The position numbers were made by a program, and so were the translations under genes. A stretch of 45,664 nt of DNA from Prevotella sp. (GTDB lineage Bacteria; Bacteroidota; Bacteroidia; Bacteroidales; Bacteroidaceae), in assembly GCA_017476785.1 (NCBI GenBank), contig JAFUZD010000019.1, positions 1-45,664 on the forward strand, written 5' to 3'. Below the pieces are notes generated by a model. That model was not told where the DNA came from, ran no database searches, and worked only from the letters and a program-made list of their open reading frames with translations. Below are positions 1-8,960 of this stretch, piece by piece (positions within the stretch are counted from its first letter, which is position 1; each line of letters begins with the position of its first letter).

Positions 1-628
<628 letters not shown>

Positions 629-945
629 TCACGCTGCAAAGATGCGATTCAGCGAAAGCAGAATGAAACTTGCTCCAATTATGCTGAGCGTAAGCATCTT
701 CGCGACCAGTTCCTAACTGGGCGCAAAGTTACACCACAATCCCCGAACCTCTTTGATACAAAGTTCTGGGATTCTTTCACTTTTTACCGAAAATCGCGGC
801 ATTGATGCCCGCTTTCCGCTACTTTTAATTGACTTTGACTTCTATAAGACCATCAGCAATCACCCAAAATCGTCAAACTACAGCCCCGTCGTGGCCAGTG
901 CTGCCGTTGCCGCCATTGCGCCAATCGTTTTTCTTTTTATTTCCC

Positions 946-1076
946 GAGGCTGCGAAGCGATGCTCCGCGGGCTTGGGAGCGAGGCTACGGAGGCTGCGGA
1001 GTAATGCTACGGAGGCTGGGGAGTGACGCTTCGGAGGCCGTGAAACGACACCCGGAGGCTGCGAAGCCGAGAGAAG
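946..1076. repeat. Six tandem units of 21-22 nt
   Basis: Units lie at 946-967, 968-989, 990-1011, 1012-1033, 1034-1054 and 1055-1076. Most begin GAGGCTGCGGAG (or a close variant) and end in GCTWCG. Five units are 22 nt and one is 21 nt. The array starts directly after a T-rich stretch and ends about 80 nt upstream of the promoter of the TPR gene. Units are degenerate, so this is an old minisatellite-like array rather than a fresh duplication. Confidence 0.8.
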
Positions 1077-1132
1077 AACAGGCGGACAAAACGGGGGAAA
1101 CGGACGAAAAACGAAAAAAAGTCAGTAATAAA

Positions 1133-1164
1133 TTTCAGTATCTGCGATAAAATGCGTAATTTTG
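1133..1164 (+). promoter_or_regulatory. Bacteroidetes-type promoter of the TPR gene
   Basis: TAATTTTG at 1157-1164 fits the TAnnTTTG -7 box. TTTC at 1133-1136 stands 20 nt upstream in place of the ideal TTTG. The predicted transcription start near 1171 leaves a leader of about 35 nt before the ATG at 1206. Confidence 0.6.
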
Positions 1165-1205
1165 CCACGCATTTTTTAAGCGCAAATAAAAAAACAAACA
1201 TTATA

Positions 1206-1862
1206 ATGGCAACAAAGAAAGAACAACAGGCTGCTGCACAGGCTGCAGAACAGACCATCAACAAGACCGAGGCTTTCATCGAGAAATACAAGAAAGCCAT
1301 CATCATCGCCGTCGTCGCAATCATCGTCATCATCGTCGGCGCCATCCTTTACAACAACTATTATGCTGCGCCGCGCGCCGAGGAAGCCAGCACCGAGCTG
1401 GCCAAGGCCCAGACGCTCTTCGACAATGAGCAGTTCGACAAGGCACTGCCCGCCTTCCAGAAGGTGGCCGCCGACTACGGTTCTACCGATGCCGGCAATC
1501 TGGCCAACCTCTATATCGGCCTCTGCCAAGCCAACCTCGGCAAGTGGCAGGAAGCCGCCAATGCGCTGGAGAGCTTCAGCGATCGCGGCGACCAGATGGT
1601 CAGCCCCGCCGCTCTCGGAGCACTGGGCAACGCCTATGCCCACCTGAAGCAGCTCGACAAAGCCGTGGAGACGCTGAAGAAGGCTGCCAAGAAAGCCGAC
1701 AACAACTCGCTCTCGCCCACGTTCCTCATTCAGGCCGGCGAGATTCTCGAGAGTCAGGGCAAGAAGGCTGAAGCCCTCGAGCTGTACCAGCAGGTGAAGG
1801 ATAAATACTTCCAGTCGATGCAGTATCAGACCATCGACCAGTATATTGAGCGCTGCAAGTAA
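1206..1862 (+). CDS. Membrane-anchored tetratricopeptide-repeat protein
   Basis: A 218-residue protein with a charged, Gln/Ala-rich cytoplasmic N-terminus (residues 1-29), one membrane segment made almost only of Ile/Val/Ala (about 31-50) and a TPR-like helical domain (about 60-215) with A-x-A-L-P-A-F-Q and K-A-V-E-T-L-K-K type repeats. This is the architecture of YfgM-like tetratricopeptide proteins that act as scaffolds at the inner membrane; the exact partner is unknown. The start at 1206 is chosen over an upstream ATG because that one would precede or overlap the -7 box at 1157-1164. It lies 14 nt upstream of ribH and is probably co-transcribed with ribH and the exonuclease gene. Confidence 0.88.
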   Translation: MATKKEQQAAAQAAEQTINKTEAFIEKYKKAIIIAVVAIIVIIVGAILYNNYYAAPRAEEASTELAKAQTLFDNEQFDKALPAFQKVAADYGSTDAGNLANLYIGLCQANLGKWQEAANALESFSDRGDQMVSPAALGALGNAYAHLKQLDKAVETLKKAAKKADNNSLSPTFLIQAGEILESQGKKAEALELYQQVKDKYFQSMQYQTIDQYIERCK

Positions 1863-1876
1863 CCGAACCCATCCCT

Positions 1877-2347
1877 ATGGCTACTAAAAACCTGTCGGAA
1901 TACAACCTCGCCAGTGTGCCCGACGCATCGAATATGTGCTTTGGCATCGTGGTGTCCGAGTGGAACCCGGAGATTACGGGAGCCCTGCTGGACGGATGCG
2001 TCTCTACGCTTGAGAAGCACGGCGCTATCCCCGAGAACATCCACGTGAAGACGGTGCCCGGCTCGTTTGAGCTCATCTACGGCGCACAGCAGCTCTCGCG
2101 CAACGACGGCTACGACGCCATTATCATCCTCGGCAGCGTCATCCGCGGCGAGACGCCTCACTTCGACTACATCTGTCAGGGCGTCACGCAGGGCATCGCC
2201 CACCTCAATGCCACCAATGCCATACCCATCGTCTACGGTCTGCTGACCACTAACGACCTGCAACAGGCGCGCGACCGTGCCGGCGGCCGGCTGGGCAACA
2301 AAGGCGACGAGTGTGCCGTCGTAGCCATCAAGATGGCCAAATTCTGA
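1877..2347 (+). CDS. ribH: 6,7-dimethyl-8-ribityllumazine synthase
   Basis: This enzyme condenses 3,4-dihydroxy-2-butanone 4-phosphate with the ribityl-aminopyrimidine to make lumazine, the penultimate step of riboflavin synthesis. The 156 residues match the family length. Family signatures seen are [12 protein letters not shown] (substrate binding), [14 protein letters not shown] with the conserved His, and the C-terminal [15 protein letters not shown] followed by GNKG. The gene sits between the TPR protein and an exonuclease III gene, with one base between its stop and the next ATG, so translational coupling is likely. No other riboflavin genes are in the window, so the pathway is dispersed in this genome. 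Confidence 0.97.
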   Translation: MATKNLSEYNLASVPDASNMCFGIVVSEWNPEITGALLDGCVSTLEKHGAIPENIHVKTVPGSFELIYGAQQLSRNDGYDAIIILGSVIRGETPHFDYICQGVTQGIAHLNATNAIPIVYGLLTTNDLQQARDRAGGRLGNKGDECAVVAIKMAKF

Positions 2348-2348
2348 T

Positions 2349-3098
2349 ATGAAACTCATCTCTTGGAATGTAAACGGACTGCGGGCCTGCGACGGTAAGG
2401 GCTTCCGCGACATCTTCCGACAGCTGGATGCCGACTTCTTCTGCCTGCAAGAGACTAAGATGCAGGCCGCACAGCTCGACATCGCCTTCGACGGCTATCA
2501 GTCTTATTGGAACTATGCCGACAAGCCCGGCTACAGCGGAACCGCCATTTTCAGCCGCCATCAGCCTCTCAGCGTCAGCTATGGGCTGGGCATCGATGAG
2601 CACGACCACGAGGGACGTGCCATCACGCTCGAGATGCCCGACTTCTATCTCGTCACCACTTACGTGCCCAACGCGCAAGACGGACTGCGCCGCTTGGACT
2701 ACCGGATGCGCTGGGACGCCGACCTGCGCGCCTATCTGCAGCGGCTCGACCAGCAGAAGCCCGTGGTGCTCTGCGGCGACCTCAACGTAGCCCACGAGGA
2801 GATAGACCTCAAGAACCCCAAGACCAATCGCCGCAACGCCGGATTTACCGACGAGGAGCGTCAGCAGTTCAGCGAGCTGCTGGCCGCCGGATTCGTCGAC
2901 ACCTACCGCGCGCTGCATCCCGATACCATCGAATACTCGTGGTGGAGCTACCGCTTCCGCGCCCGCGAGAAGAACGCCGGCTGGCGCATCGACTACTTCG
3001 TAGCCTCCGAGCGTCTGCTGCCGCGCATCGCCTCGGCCAGCATCCACACTGCCATCCTCGGCAGCGACCACTGCCCCGTGGAGCTGGTGCTGGAATAG
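2349..3098 (+). CDS. xth: Exodeoxyribonuclease III / AP endonuclease
   Basis: A 249-residue DNA-repair nuclease of the ExoIII/APE1 family that incises abasic sites and trims 3' ends. Catalytic landmarks are present in order: Asn in SWNVNGLRA, the metal-binding Glu35 in FCLQETKMQ, the [13 protein letters not shown] loop with Asp and Asn, [20 protein letters not shown] and the terminal [11 protein letters not shown] with the Asp-His pair. This is the complete family length. Its ATG lies one base after the ribH stop, so it is the last gene of a ribH-containing operon, which ends at the strong hairpin at 3142-3186. Confidence 0.96.
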   Translation: MKLISWNVNGLRACDGKGFRDIFRQLDADFFCLQETKMQAAQLDIAFDGYQSYWNYADKPGYSGTAIFSRHQPLSVSYGLGIDEHDHEGRAITLEMPDFYLVTTYVPNAQDGLRRLDYRMRWDADLRAYLQRLDQQKPVVLCGDLNVAHEEIDLKNPKTNRRNAGFTDEERQQFSELLAAGFVDTYRALHPDTIEYSWWSYRFRAREKNAGWRIDYFVASERLLPRIASASIHTAILGSDHCPVELVLE

Positions 3099-3141
3099 CG
3101 CTGCGAGGGGCGCGGGGTCGCACGCGTACATTAATAATATA

Positions 3142-3186
3142 AAACAGTATGGCGGTGCCTGTAATGCAGGCACCGCCATATTGTTT
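3142..3186 (+). terminator. Long-stem terminator after exonuclease III
   Basis: Arms 3148-3161 and 3167-3180 are perfectly complementary (14 bp, loop TAATG), and the pairing can be extended outward by A/T pairs to about 20 bp. The T-rich strand follows the 3' arm. Confidence 0.85.
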
Positions 3187-3203
3187 CATTTAACAAACTT
3201 TAA

Positions 3204-3243
3204 GGGGGGGGTAAAAGACTATCATCCAGAATGACTATCTTTG
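3204..3243 (+). promoter_or_regulatory. Promoter of the Gly-rich lipoprotein gene with a G8 tract
   Basis: TATCTTTG at 3236-3243 is a full -7 box. No TTTG is found at the expected -33 place (about 3212-3215). Instead a run of eight G (3204-3211) ends exactly there. Slippage in this run would change the spacing or context of the promoter. Confidence 0.6.
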
Positions 3244-3279
3244 CAGCAGAATAGTATTCTAACAAAGAAAAACAAAACG

Positions 3280-4104
3280 ATGAAGAAAAAAGACCTTTGG
3301 AGACTGCTGACCCTGCTGGTGGTCGCAGCAACAGTGAGCATAGGCTTCACCGCCTGCGGAGGAGATGATGAAGAGAAAAACGAAGCCTACTGGAATCCTG
3401 AAATGGGATATGGCGGAGGAGGTTCTTCGAGCACAGGCGGAGGCACTGGAAATACTGGTGGTGGCTCCAGCGACGACCCGCAGGGCGGTGGAGGCGGCAA
3501 CGAGCAGCCGAGTGACGAGCCGAGCACGCCCGAACCCATCATCACCGACCGCATTGACGGCTATCAGTTTGTTGACCTCGGACTGAGCGTGAAGTGGTCT
3601 ACGGGCGAGCCCGCCGGCTACTACCAGTACGGCAATCCTACGGCCAACTCGTTCTTCTCAAGCGACTACGACCTGCCCAACTACGAGATTGGCGGCCAGT
3701 ACGGCTACGACCCCGCCACTACGAATATGAGCCCGGCGTGGCGAATGCCCACACGCGCCGAGATGCAAGAGCTGGTAGACCGCTGCGACTGGTATCTCTT
3801 CACCTCGGGAGCCGAGCGCTACTTCCGCGTGGTGGGTCCCTCGGGCGAGCAACTCACGCTGCCCTGCTACGGAGCCTACACGCTGGGACTGGGCGGCAGC
3901 CTGCTCTACGAGAACTATCAGTGCTGGCTGCTGACCAGCACGCTGGACGACAGCGGCAATCCGCGCCCCTACATCCTGAAGGCACGCTACACCAACGACA
4001 CATCGGCTCCCGACGTACAAGTGACCACCAACGAGGCACTGCGGCTCAGCGGCATCCCCATCCGCGGTGTCAGCACGTCGCAGCCCGACATTATCGAACA
4101 ATAA
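3280..4104 (+). CDS. Gly-rich lipoprotein with a Fib_succ_major-like domain
   Basis: A 274-residue predicted surface or periplasmic lipoprotein. The signal peptide ends in a lipobox with Cys26, followed by GGDDEE, an acidic patch resembling the surface-export signal of Bacteroidetes lipoproteins. Residues about 45-85 are a flexible Gly/Ser/Pro linker. The folded part begins YQFVDLGLSVKWS and contains SPAWRMPTRAEMQELVDRC, the hallmark of the repeated domain first named in Fibrobacter succinogenes (lectin/DUF1566-like fold). The biochemical role is unknown. The start is the ATG at 3280, which sits immediately before the signal peptide. It is followed after 19 nt by another lipoprotein gene and is likely co-transcribed with it. 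Confidence 0.85.
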   Translation: MKKKDLWRLLTLLVVAATVSIGFTACGGDDEEKNEAYWNPEMGYGGGGSSSTGGGTGNTGGGSSDDPQGGGGGNEQPSDEPSTPEPIITDRIDGYQFVDLGLSVKWSTGEPAGYYQYGNPTANSFFSSDYDLPNYEIGGQYGYDPATTNMSPAWRMPTRAEMQELVDRCDWYLFTSGAERYFRVVGPSGEQLTLPCYGAYTLGLGGSLLYENYQCWLLTSTLDDSGNPRPYILKARYTNDTSAPDVQVTTNEALRLSGIPIRGVSTSQPDIIEQ

Positions 4105-4123
4105 CCCTAAAAGAAGGAAAACA

Positions 4124-5800
4124 ATGAAAAGAACCGTACTATTCGCACTGACGCTGGCGGCACTGATGCTGACGGCGTGCAGCGGTGGCGAGGGCGGCGA
4201 CCCGCAGAGCCACCAAGACTATCTGGCCGTTCGGCTGGAGGAGCGCGGCGCGTGGAGCTTTGTCGACCGCGAAGGCAACGTAGTGGCCGAGAATGCCTAC
4301 CCGGCCGAGGCCAAGATCTCTGACGTCTACGACGGAGCCTACTGGGTGGTGCAGGAGGGTAAGTTCCGCCTCTACAACGTCAGCGCGCCCACCGAGCAAC
4401 TGGGCGAGGCTTACGACGCGGCCACTGACTTTGCCGCCGGCTATGCCGTTGCCACCGTCAGCGGCCAACCCATCTGCATCGTCAACACCAAAGGCAAAGT
4501 GAGCCAGCAGCTGCCGAAGGAAATCACCCACGTCACAGCCTTCAACCCAGAGGGCGTAGCACGCTTCACGAAGAGCGACGGCAAGCAGGGACTGCTGAAC
4601 ACCAGCGGGAAGATTCTGTTTGAGGCCGATGTCGACTTCAGCCAGTATCAGGCCGCCGAGGGAGCCATCATCGGCCACGACGCGGTCAACGGCAGCTACG
4701 CCGTCTACGACTATAAGGGCAACAGCCTGTGGACCATTACCCCCGACTTGGGTGTCAGCGGCGTGGTGGCCCGTGAGGCTTATTACAGCGACGGGCTGCT
4801 GCCGCTGCGCAGCCATCGTGAGAACGGCGGCGACTCGCTGTTGGTGTTCAACAAGAACGGCGAGCGTCAGTTTGCCGTCTACGCCGCCCTGCTGGACGGC
4901 GGATTCCGCGACGGCTATACGCTCGTCAGCATCGTTGGCGGCTACAACCAGATTGTCAACGCGAAAGGCGAGACCACCTATCAGACGACTGAGTACGGCA
5001 ACCGGCTCTTCAATCTGGGCAACGGCCGCTTCCTGCTGGCCAAAGGCTCGCCCAGCGGCTGCGACATCATCGACGCTCAGGGCAACGTCGTCACCCCCAA
5101 TCTGCCGCCATTCGTCGACGCCACCTACCCGCAGTTTGGCAACAGGCTGCTGCTCAACACCGACGGTGCCATCCACGTGTTCACGTCCGACGGCCAGATG
5201 CTGGGCGAGCGCGGATTCAAAGAGATGGCCCAGTCGCCCTGCGTCGCCGCCGTTGACTATGCTGACTTCAGCCAGCTGGGCGAATACGTGGTGAAGGAGA
5301 TGGAGGCTGTCACTACGGTGCTGCCCCTGCTGCCACTGATGGAGCAGGCGCGGGTGAGCCCCAAGATGGGCAGCTATCGCCGCGGCTTCGCGATAGACAC
5401 CACCGTGTGCAACCTGCCGCTGTCGCGCAAGTACGGCTTCGACCGTCCCCTCACCGTCAGCGTTCCGGGCGGTTACGTATGGAACGACGCGCGCCACACG
5501 TCCTACATCCTGTCGTTCACGCTGAGCGACATCGACCGCACGGGCATCACCGACGGCCAGCCGGCGGCCGACCTCATCGTGGAGAAGCTGAAGGGCGCTG
5601 GCTATAAGGAAGTGAAACCGGGAACGCTCTATAAGGAAGCGCAAGATCCAAAGGCCGACGCCGGCGTGACGCTGAAGAAGACCGTCACGGTGTCGGTAGG
5701 TGAAGGCACGCGCCGCACGTTCCTCAGCGTCAATTGCCAGATAGAGAGCAACGAGCCCGATGTAAGCGACTACGACGAGTTCCAGCCCGACCCCGAGTAG
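4124..5800 (+). CDS. WG-repeat-like lipoprotein
   Basis: A 558-residue lipoprotein: signal peptide with lipobox LTAC (Cys19) followed by SGGEGGD. The first about 350 residues contain degenerate WG-type repeats such as WSFVDREGNVV, GLLNTSGKILFEADVDF and YAVYDYKGNSLWTI, which in other proteins form beta-propeller-like or beta-sheet repeats. The C-terminal about 180 residues carry no motif I recognise. Function unknown; the cell-envelope location is inferred from the lipobox. The ATG at 4124 is preceded by an AAGAAGGAAAA stretch and places the lipobox correctly. It is the second gene of a two-gene unit that ends in the hairpin at 5822-5881. Confidence 0.82.
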   Translation: MKRTVLFALTLAALMLTACSGGEGGDPQSHQDYLAVRLEERGAWSFVDREGNVVAENAYPAEAKISDVYDGAYWVVQEGKFRLYNVSAPTEQLGEAYDAATDFAAGYAVATVSGQPICIVNTKGKVSQQLPKEITHVTAFNPEGVARFTKSDGKQGLLNTSGKILFEADVDFSQYQAAEGAIIGHDAVNGSYAVYDYKGNSLWTITPDLGVSGVVAREAYYSDGLLPLRSHRENGGDSLLVFNKNGERQFAVYAALLDGGFRDGYTLVSIVGGYNQIVNAKGETTYQTTEYGNRLFNLGNGRFLLAKGSPSGCDIIDAQGNVVTPNLPPFVDATYPQFGNRLLLNTDGAIHVFTSDGQMLGERGFKEMAQSPCVAAVDYADFSQLGEYVVKEMEAVTTVLPLLPLMEQARVSPKMGSYRRGFAIDTTVCNLPLSRKYGFDRPLTVSVPGGYVWNDARHTSYILSFTLSDIDRTGITDGQPAADLIVEKLKGAGYKEVKPGTLYKEAQDPKADAGVTLKKTVTVSVGEGTRRTFLSVNCQIESNEPDVSDYDEFQPDPE

Positions 5801-5821
5801 CACGCCCATACATCCAGACAC

Positions 5822-5881
5822 AACAATGGCTTAAATCCATCCAATGCCAAGCGCATCGCCGGATGGATTTAAGCCATTGTT
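5822..5881 (+). terminator. Very long perfect hairpin after the WG-repeat gene
   Basis: Arms 5822-5842 and 5861-5881 are perfectly complementary over 21 bp, with an 18-nt loop. The position, 21 nt after a stop codon, suggests a terminator. The U-run is weak, and the stem is longer than a terminator needs, so an RNA-processing or mobile-repeat origin is possible. Confidence 0.7.
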
Positions 5882-5935
5882 CATTTCTCCTACCGGAAGA
5901 AGAAGAAACAGAATGTAACGTTTTCCGCCGAAAAG

Positions 5936-5967
5936 TTTGCGAATTCAGAATATTTCCTTTATCTTTG
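5936..5967 (+). promoter_or_regulatory. Strong promoter for the leader RNA and secreted-protein operon
   Basis: TTTG at 5936-5939 and TATCTTTG at 5960-5967 are separated by 20 nt, an ideal Bacteroidetes promoter. Transcription should begin near 5974, leaving about 370 nt of untranslated RNA before the next ATG. Confidence 0.8.
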
Positions 5968-5973
5968 CACTTG

Positions 5974-6290
5974 ACTCAGTCAGTCCCGACAGGGGCTGCG
6001 GGTCGGACATTACGGACAAAAAAGGACGTTTACCGTCGCTATCTTCGACTGTCTCAACTTCGCAACTTGAACTGTATTAGAAGGTACGGCAATGAGAGCG
6101 TCCGCGTGAGGCGTATTATACCCACACCATATCCCGGCAACGGCGGTATGGCGTATCTATGTATAATATCCTTCGGCGTGGGCTGACTGCAGTTGCTTAT
6201 CTCGATACAGGGGCAATGCGAAGGCCTAGACAGTGGGATGAGCGAGAAGTAGAGACTCCCACGTCTTTCGCGTTTATAAAGCGCAACATC
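5974..6290 (+). ncRNA. Candidate structured RNA or long leader
   Basis: The transcript between the promoter and the gene at 6344 holds no credible ORF but several nested helices. Pairings: 5986-5990 with 6002-6006; 6114-6121 with 6161-6168 (8 bp perfect), enclosing a 10-bp hairpin 6127-6136/6141-6151 with a GCAA tetraloop and one bulge; 6089-6091 plus the neighbouring tract is unassigned; 6189-6196 with 6213-6219 (7 bp, one bulge); 6229-6238 with 6257-6265 (9 bp, one bulged A). It may be a separate small RNA or a regulatory 5' UTR. The right part, with GATGAGC and GAGACTCCCACG, vaguely resembles the right ends of IS200/IS605-family elements, but no tnpB remnant is visible. Confidence 0.45.
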
Positions 6291-6343
6291 TTCATTAACC
6301 GCCGAATCTGGGGAGTGCCTCGGCATAAAAACAGCAAGAGACT

Positions 6344-8020
6344 ATGAACAGGCTCCGCACTCTCCTCCTCATCGCCCTGTGTGGGCTGGCACTCACCACA
6401 CAGGCGCAAAGCCGTCTGCAGACACTCATCGGCGACTATCTGGAAGCCAAGCAGCAACAGCAAGACGCTACGGCCAGCATCGCCCGCCTCAACACGGTGT
6501 ACAAGCAGATGAAGCCCGCAGAGCAGGCCGCATTCCGCGATACTGTCTACAACGCCATCACCGCCAGTCAGCAGGCTAATCAGAACCTGAAGAGTCTCGC
6601 TCTCATCGACCTTTACCAGTTCTTCGCCGACGCCAACGACCCGCGTCTTCCCGTGCTCTATTATATAAAAGGTGAAATCAGTGCACTGGAGCTGAACGAC
6701 ATCATCGCATTGCAGAATGCCATCGACGACCTGCTCGCCTGTAATCCGCAGAAGGTGCCCCAAGCCGAACAGTACATCACCACCCTGCGCGGCTATCTGA
6801 CCGACATCCAGAACTACATCCCAGTAATCAACAGAATGGACGGGATATGGATGTCGGTACACCGATTTACAACAAGAACGGGAAGTATGCCCGGCGGTCT
6901 GCCCTATTGGGTTCTAAAGATTAAGCATCTACCGGGATATGTAGCAATCGGATTTGAGCAGACGTGTTGGGGTGGTGGCAGTTACAAGACTAACAATTTT
7001 CTTAATTGGAATCCTTTTGGCTGGAAGCTTTCTGCTTTTAATCTTTTCGAACTTGATACCAGTCCCCAAAAAGTCGTAGACTTAAGAAACGATTGCGTCT
7101 ATATGATGTGGGCCTCAGAAAAACTGGACGTATCGAACCCCATCATCGAAAGTGCCATCCGCTCTACGACTACGGAATGGGGCAGCAGTATGGCCACGTC
7201 ACTATTCTCATCCAACTCATCCTCTTTCTTAGGCGACTTAGGGTCATCTATTGTAAGCGGACTGGTCAGCAATGGCATCAACTCGCTGCTCGACGGATTG
7301 TTCACGCCCAACAAGACCATCACGATTCTTGAAGCCAGATTCCAAAAAATCAATGACTACGAAATAAAAGCCAATATGCTACTGCAATTCATAACGGCCA
7401 GAGGAAATGAACAGCCCCAAATAACGACACACACTTTGGAGACATTGTTCACGAAATGGGATCCCAATAGCGGCATCTACTTCTTCGACGATTCTTCACC
7501 GTTCGTCTATGGAGGCACAAAATATAGCGCGAAAGCAATGGAGACAACCCACAAAGACGAGCTGGCACGCATCCGATTGCTCAACAAGAAAATGAAGAGC
7601 AATGAGCGCTATGAGGCATTCAACATAATGCAGGCCAAGCGGATGTTCTATCTGAACGAACAAGAGATGATTCGTCAAGGGCTGCCGATGGACTCTAACT
7701 ACCACTCCAGCCAAAACCGCACGCGGCTGGGATGCAGATTCAGTGCCCTTAGCGACCATCCGGAAGTCACATCTGTCTCCAGCGGCGTATATGTCAGCGA
7801 AGTACCCACAATGCTTCCTGCATATCTCTATGGCATCCGAAAAGGAGACGTCATCCTGAGCATTGACGGTTTCGAGATGACTTCGCCCGATATGGCCGTC
7901 GAATTTATCCAATCCCTCACACCGTTCACCACAGCCACTTTCAAAGTGATGCGCAACAAGAAAGAACTCGAGATTCCTGTTACGTTAAGCTACCGTACCG
8001 ATATACTAACTGATAACTAA
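6344..8020 (+). CDS. Secreted protein with C-terminal PDZ domain
   Basis: A 558-residue protein with a signal peptide (residues 1 to about 21, ending TTQAQ), a helical N-terminal part (about 25-160), a central region without recognisable motif that includes a Ser/Gly-rich hydrophobic stretch (about 285-325), and a PDZ-like domain in the last about 95 residues (GVYVSEVPTMLPAYLYGIRK then GDVILSIDGFEM). No catalytic Ser/His protease motif is seen, so the PDZ probably binds peptide or protein. Periplasmic or surface location is inferred. The central part (about 6880-7700) looks less GC-rich than the ends, hinting at mosaic origin. First gene of a tight three-gene operon preceded by a long structured leader. 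Confidence 0.75.
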   Translation: MNRLRTLLLIALCGLALTTQAQSRLQTLIGDYLEAKQQQQDATASIARLNTVYKQMKPAEQAAFRDTVYNAITASQQANQNLKSLALIDLYQFFADANDPRLPVLYYIKGEISALELNDIIALQNAIDDLLACNPQKVPQAEQYITTLRGYLTDIQNYIPVINRMDGIWMSVHRFTTRTGSMPGGLPYWVLKIKHLPGYVAIGFEQTCWGGGSYKTNNFLNWNPFGWKLSAFNLFELDTSPQKVVDLRNDCVYMMWASEKLDVSNPIIESAIRSTTTEWGSSMATSLFSSNSSSFLGDLGSSIVSGLVSNGINSLLDGLFTPNKTITILEARFQKINDYEIKANMLLQFITARGNEQPQITTHTLETLFTKWDPNSGIYFFDDSSPFVYGGTKYSAKAMETTHKDELARIRLLNKKMKSNERYEAFNIMQAKRMFYLNEQEMIRQGLPMDSNYHSSQNRTRLGCRFSALSDHPEVTSVSSGVYVSEVPTMLPAYLYGIRKGDVILSIDGFEMTSPDMAVEFIQSLTPFTTATFKVMRNKKELEIPVTLSYRTDILTDN

Positions 8021-8033
8021 AACCCCTACAACT

Positions 8034-8948
8034 ATGAAACGAGCAACAACCCTTTTACTATTGATGTTAAGCATCGTAGTCAGTACGTACGCACAACGTA
8101 AGCCGCCGGCCAATATGGCGGGAAATATTTACAGAGGAGTAGCCGCTGCGGGCGAAAGAGCCCGAGCAGAAGCTATGCGTCAGCAAAGAGAAGCTGCCCG
8201 CCAACAGGCCGTACAGCGGCAACAAGCGATGGAGCGGCAGCAGATGGTCGGCGCACACGTGGCCAACACGCAGCAGCAGGCAGCTGTGCTCAACCAGACA
8301 GTGACCGCGGACAACTATGTCAATGGTGCCAACAGCGAACTGCTTCAGAACAGCGGATTTCAGGCTTCGGGACAGAACGGGGTAATGACGCCGGGCGGCC
8401 AACAGCGTGCCACAATGCTGCAAAACAACGGTCAAATGTCCAATGCCCAACAGCCCAATGCCGCCAATCAGCAGGCGGTCAACTCAATACCGACTGGGGA
8501 AGGCTATACGAACGACCGATACGAATCTCCTTTCGGAATTCCTAAGAAACAATCGCCATCACAAGCACAGCCGACAAGGCAGAGGCCCAAAATGTCACCC
8601 GAGCAATTAGGCACACAATATCCAAGAAAAAATTGCATCGTTCAGAACGAGCAAGATTGCAACAAAGATTCCAAGTTTGGTGCTGATCCTCCTGCCAAGA
8701 AGCAAGAGCCTACGATTACCGACACAGCGGGGAATCCTCCCTCGGGGAAAAAGACCGGAGCCTCAAAACCGAATGGCAAACAGAAAGAGAGAATTACATT
8801 CCAAACAGAGCCCCTTTCGAACCCACAGCGTCAGCCCCAGCCTTCGACCGTACTGGATGCCGCACGCGCCAATGCGCAGTGGCTGCAAGAGGGAGCTGAC
8901 TTGAGCACCTATTTCAAGCAAGGATACCCCGGCGGAATGCGGTTCTAA
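8034..8948 (+). CDS. Secreted Gln-rich protein of unknown function
   Basis: A 304-residue protein with a signal peptide (residues 1 to about 20, ending STYAQ). Residues about 38-80 form a strongly charged and Gln-rich helix likely to be a coiled coil; 80-150 are Asn/Gln-rich; 165-265 are Pro/Lys-rich and probably disordered, with two Cys in NCIVQNEQDC. I do not recognise a family. The start lies 13 nt after the stop of the PDZ gene, and the next gene begins 12 nt after its stop, so the three are one transcript. A structural or adaptor role in the envelope is a guess from composition only. Confidence 0.7.
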   Translation: MKRATTLLLLMLSIVVSTYAQRKPPANMAGNIYRGVAAAGERARAEAMRQQREAARQQAVQRQQAMERQQMVGAHVANTQQQAAVLNQTVTADNYVNGANSELLQNSGFQASGQNGVMTPGGQQRATMLQNNGQMSNAQQPNAANQQAVNSIPTGEGYTNDRYESPFGIPKKQSPSQAQPTRQRPKMSPEQLGTQYPRKNCIVQNEQDCNKDSKFGADPPAKKQEPTITDTAGNPPSGKKTGASKPNGKQKERITFQTEPLSNPQRQPQPSTVLDAARANAQWLQEGADLSTYFKQGYPGGMRF

Positions 8949-8960
8949 AATGCTTAAGCT

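Noticed and set aside
5734-6186. Possible protein across the leader region
   Set aside because: It overlaps the end of the WG-repeat gene and the hairpin, has no signal or motif, and reads through the promoter.
6183-6265. IS200/IS605 right end or omega RNA
   Set aside because: The resemblance is limited to short motifs; no tnpB or tnpA remnant and no defined element ends are visible, so it is mentioned only as an alternative.
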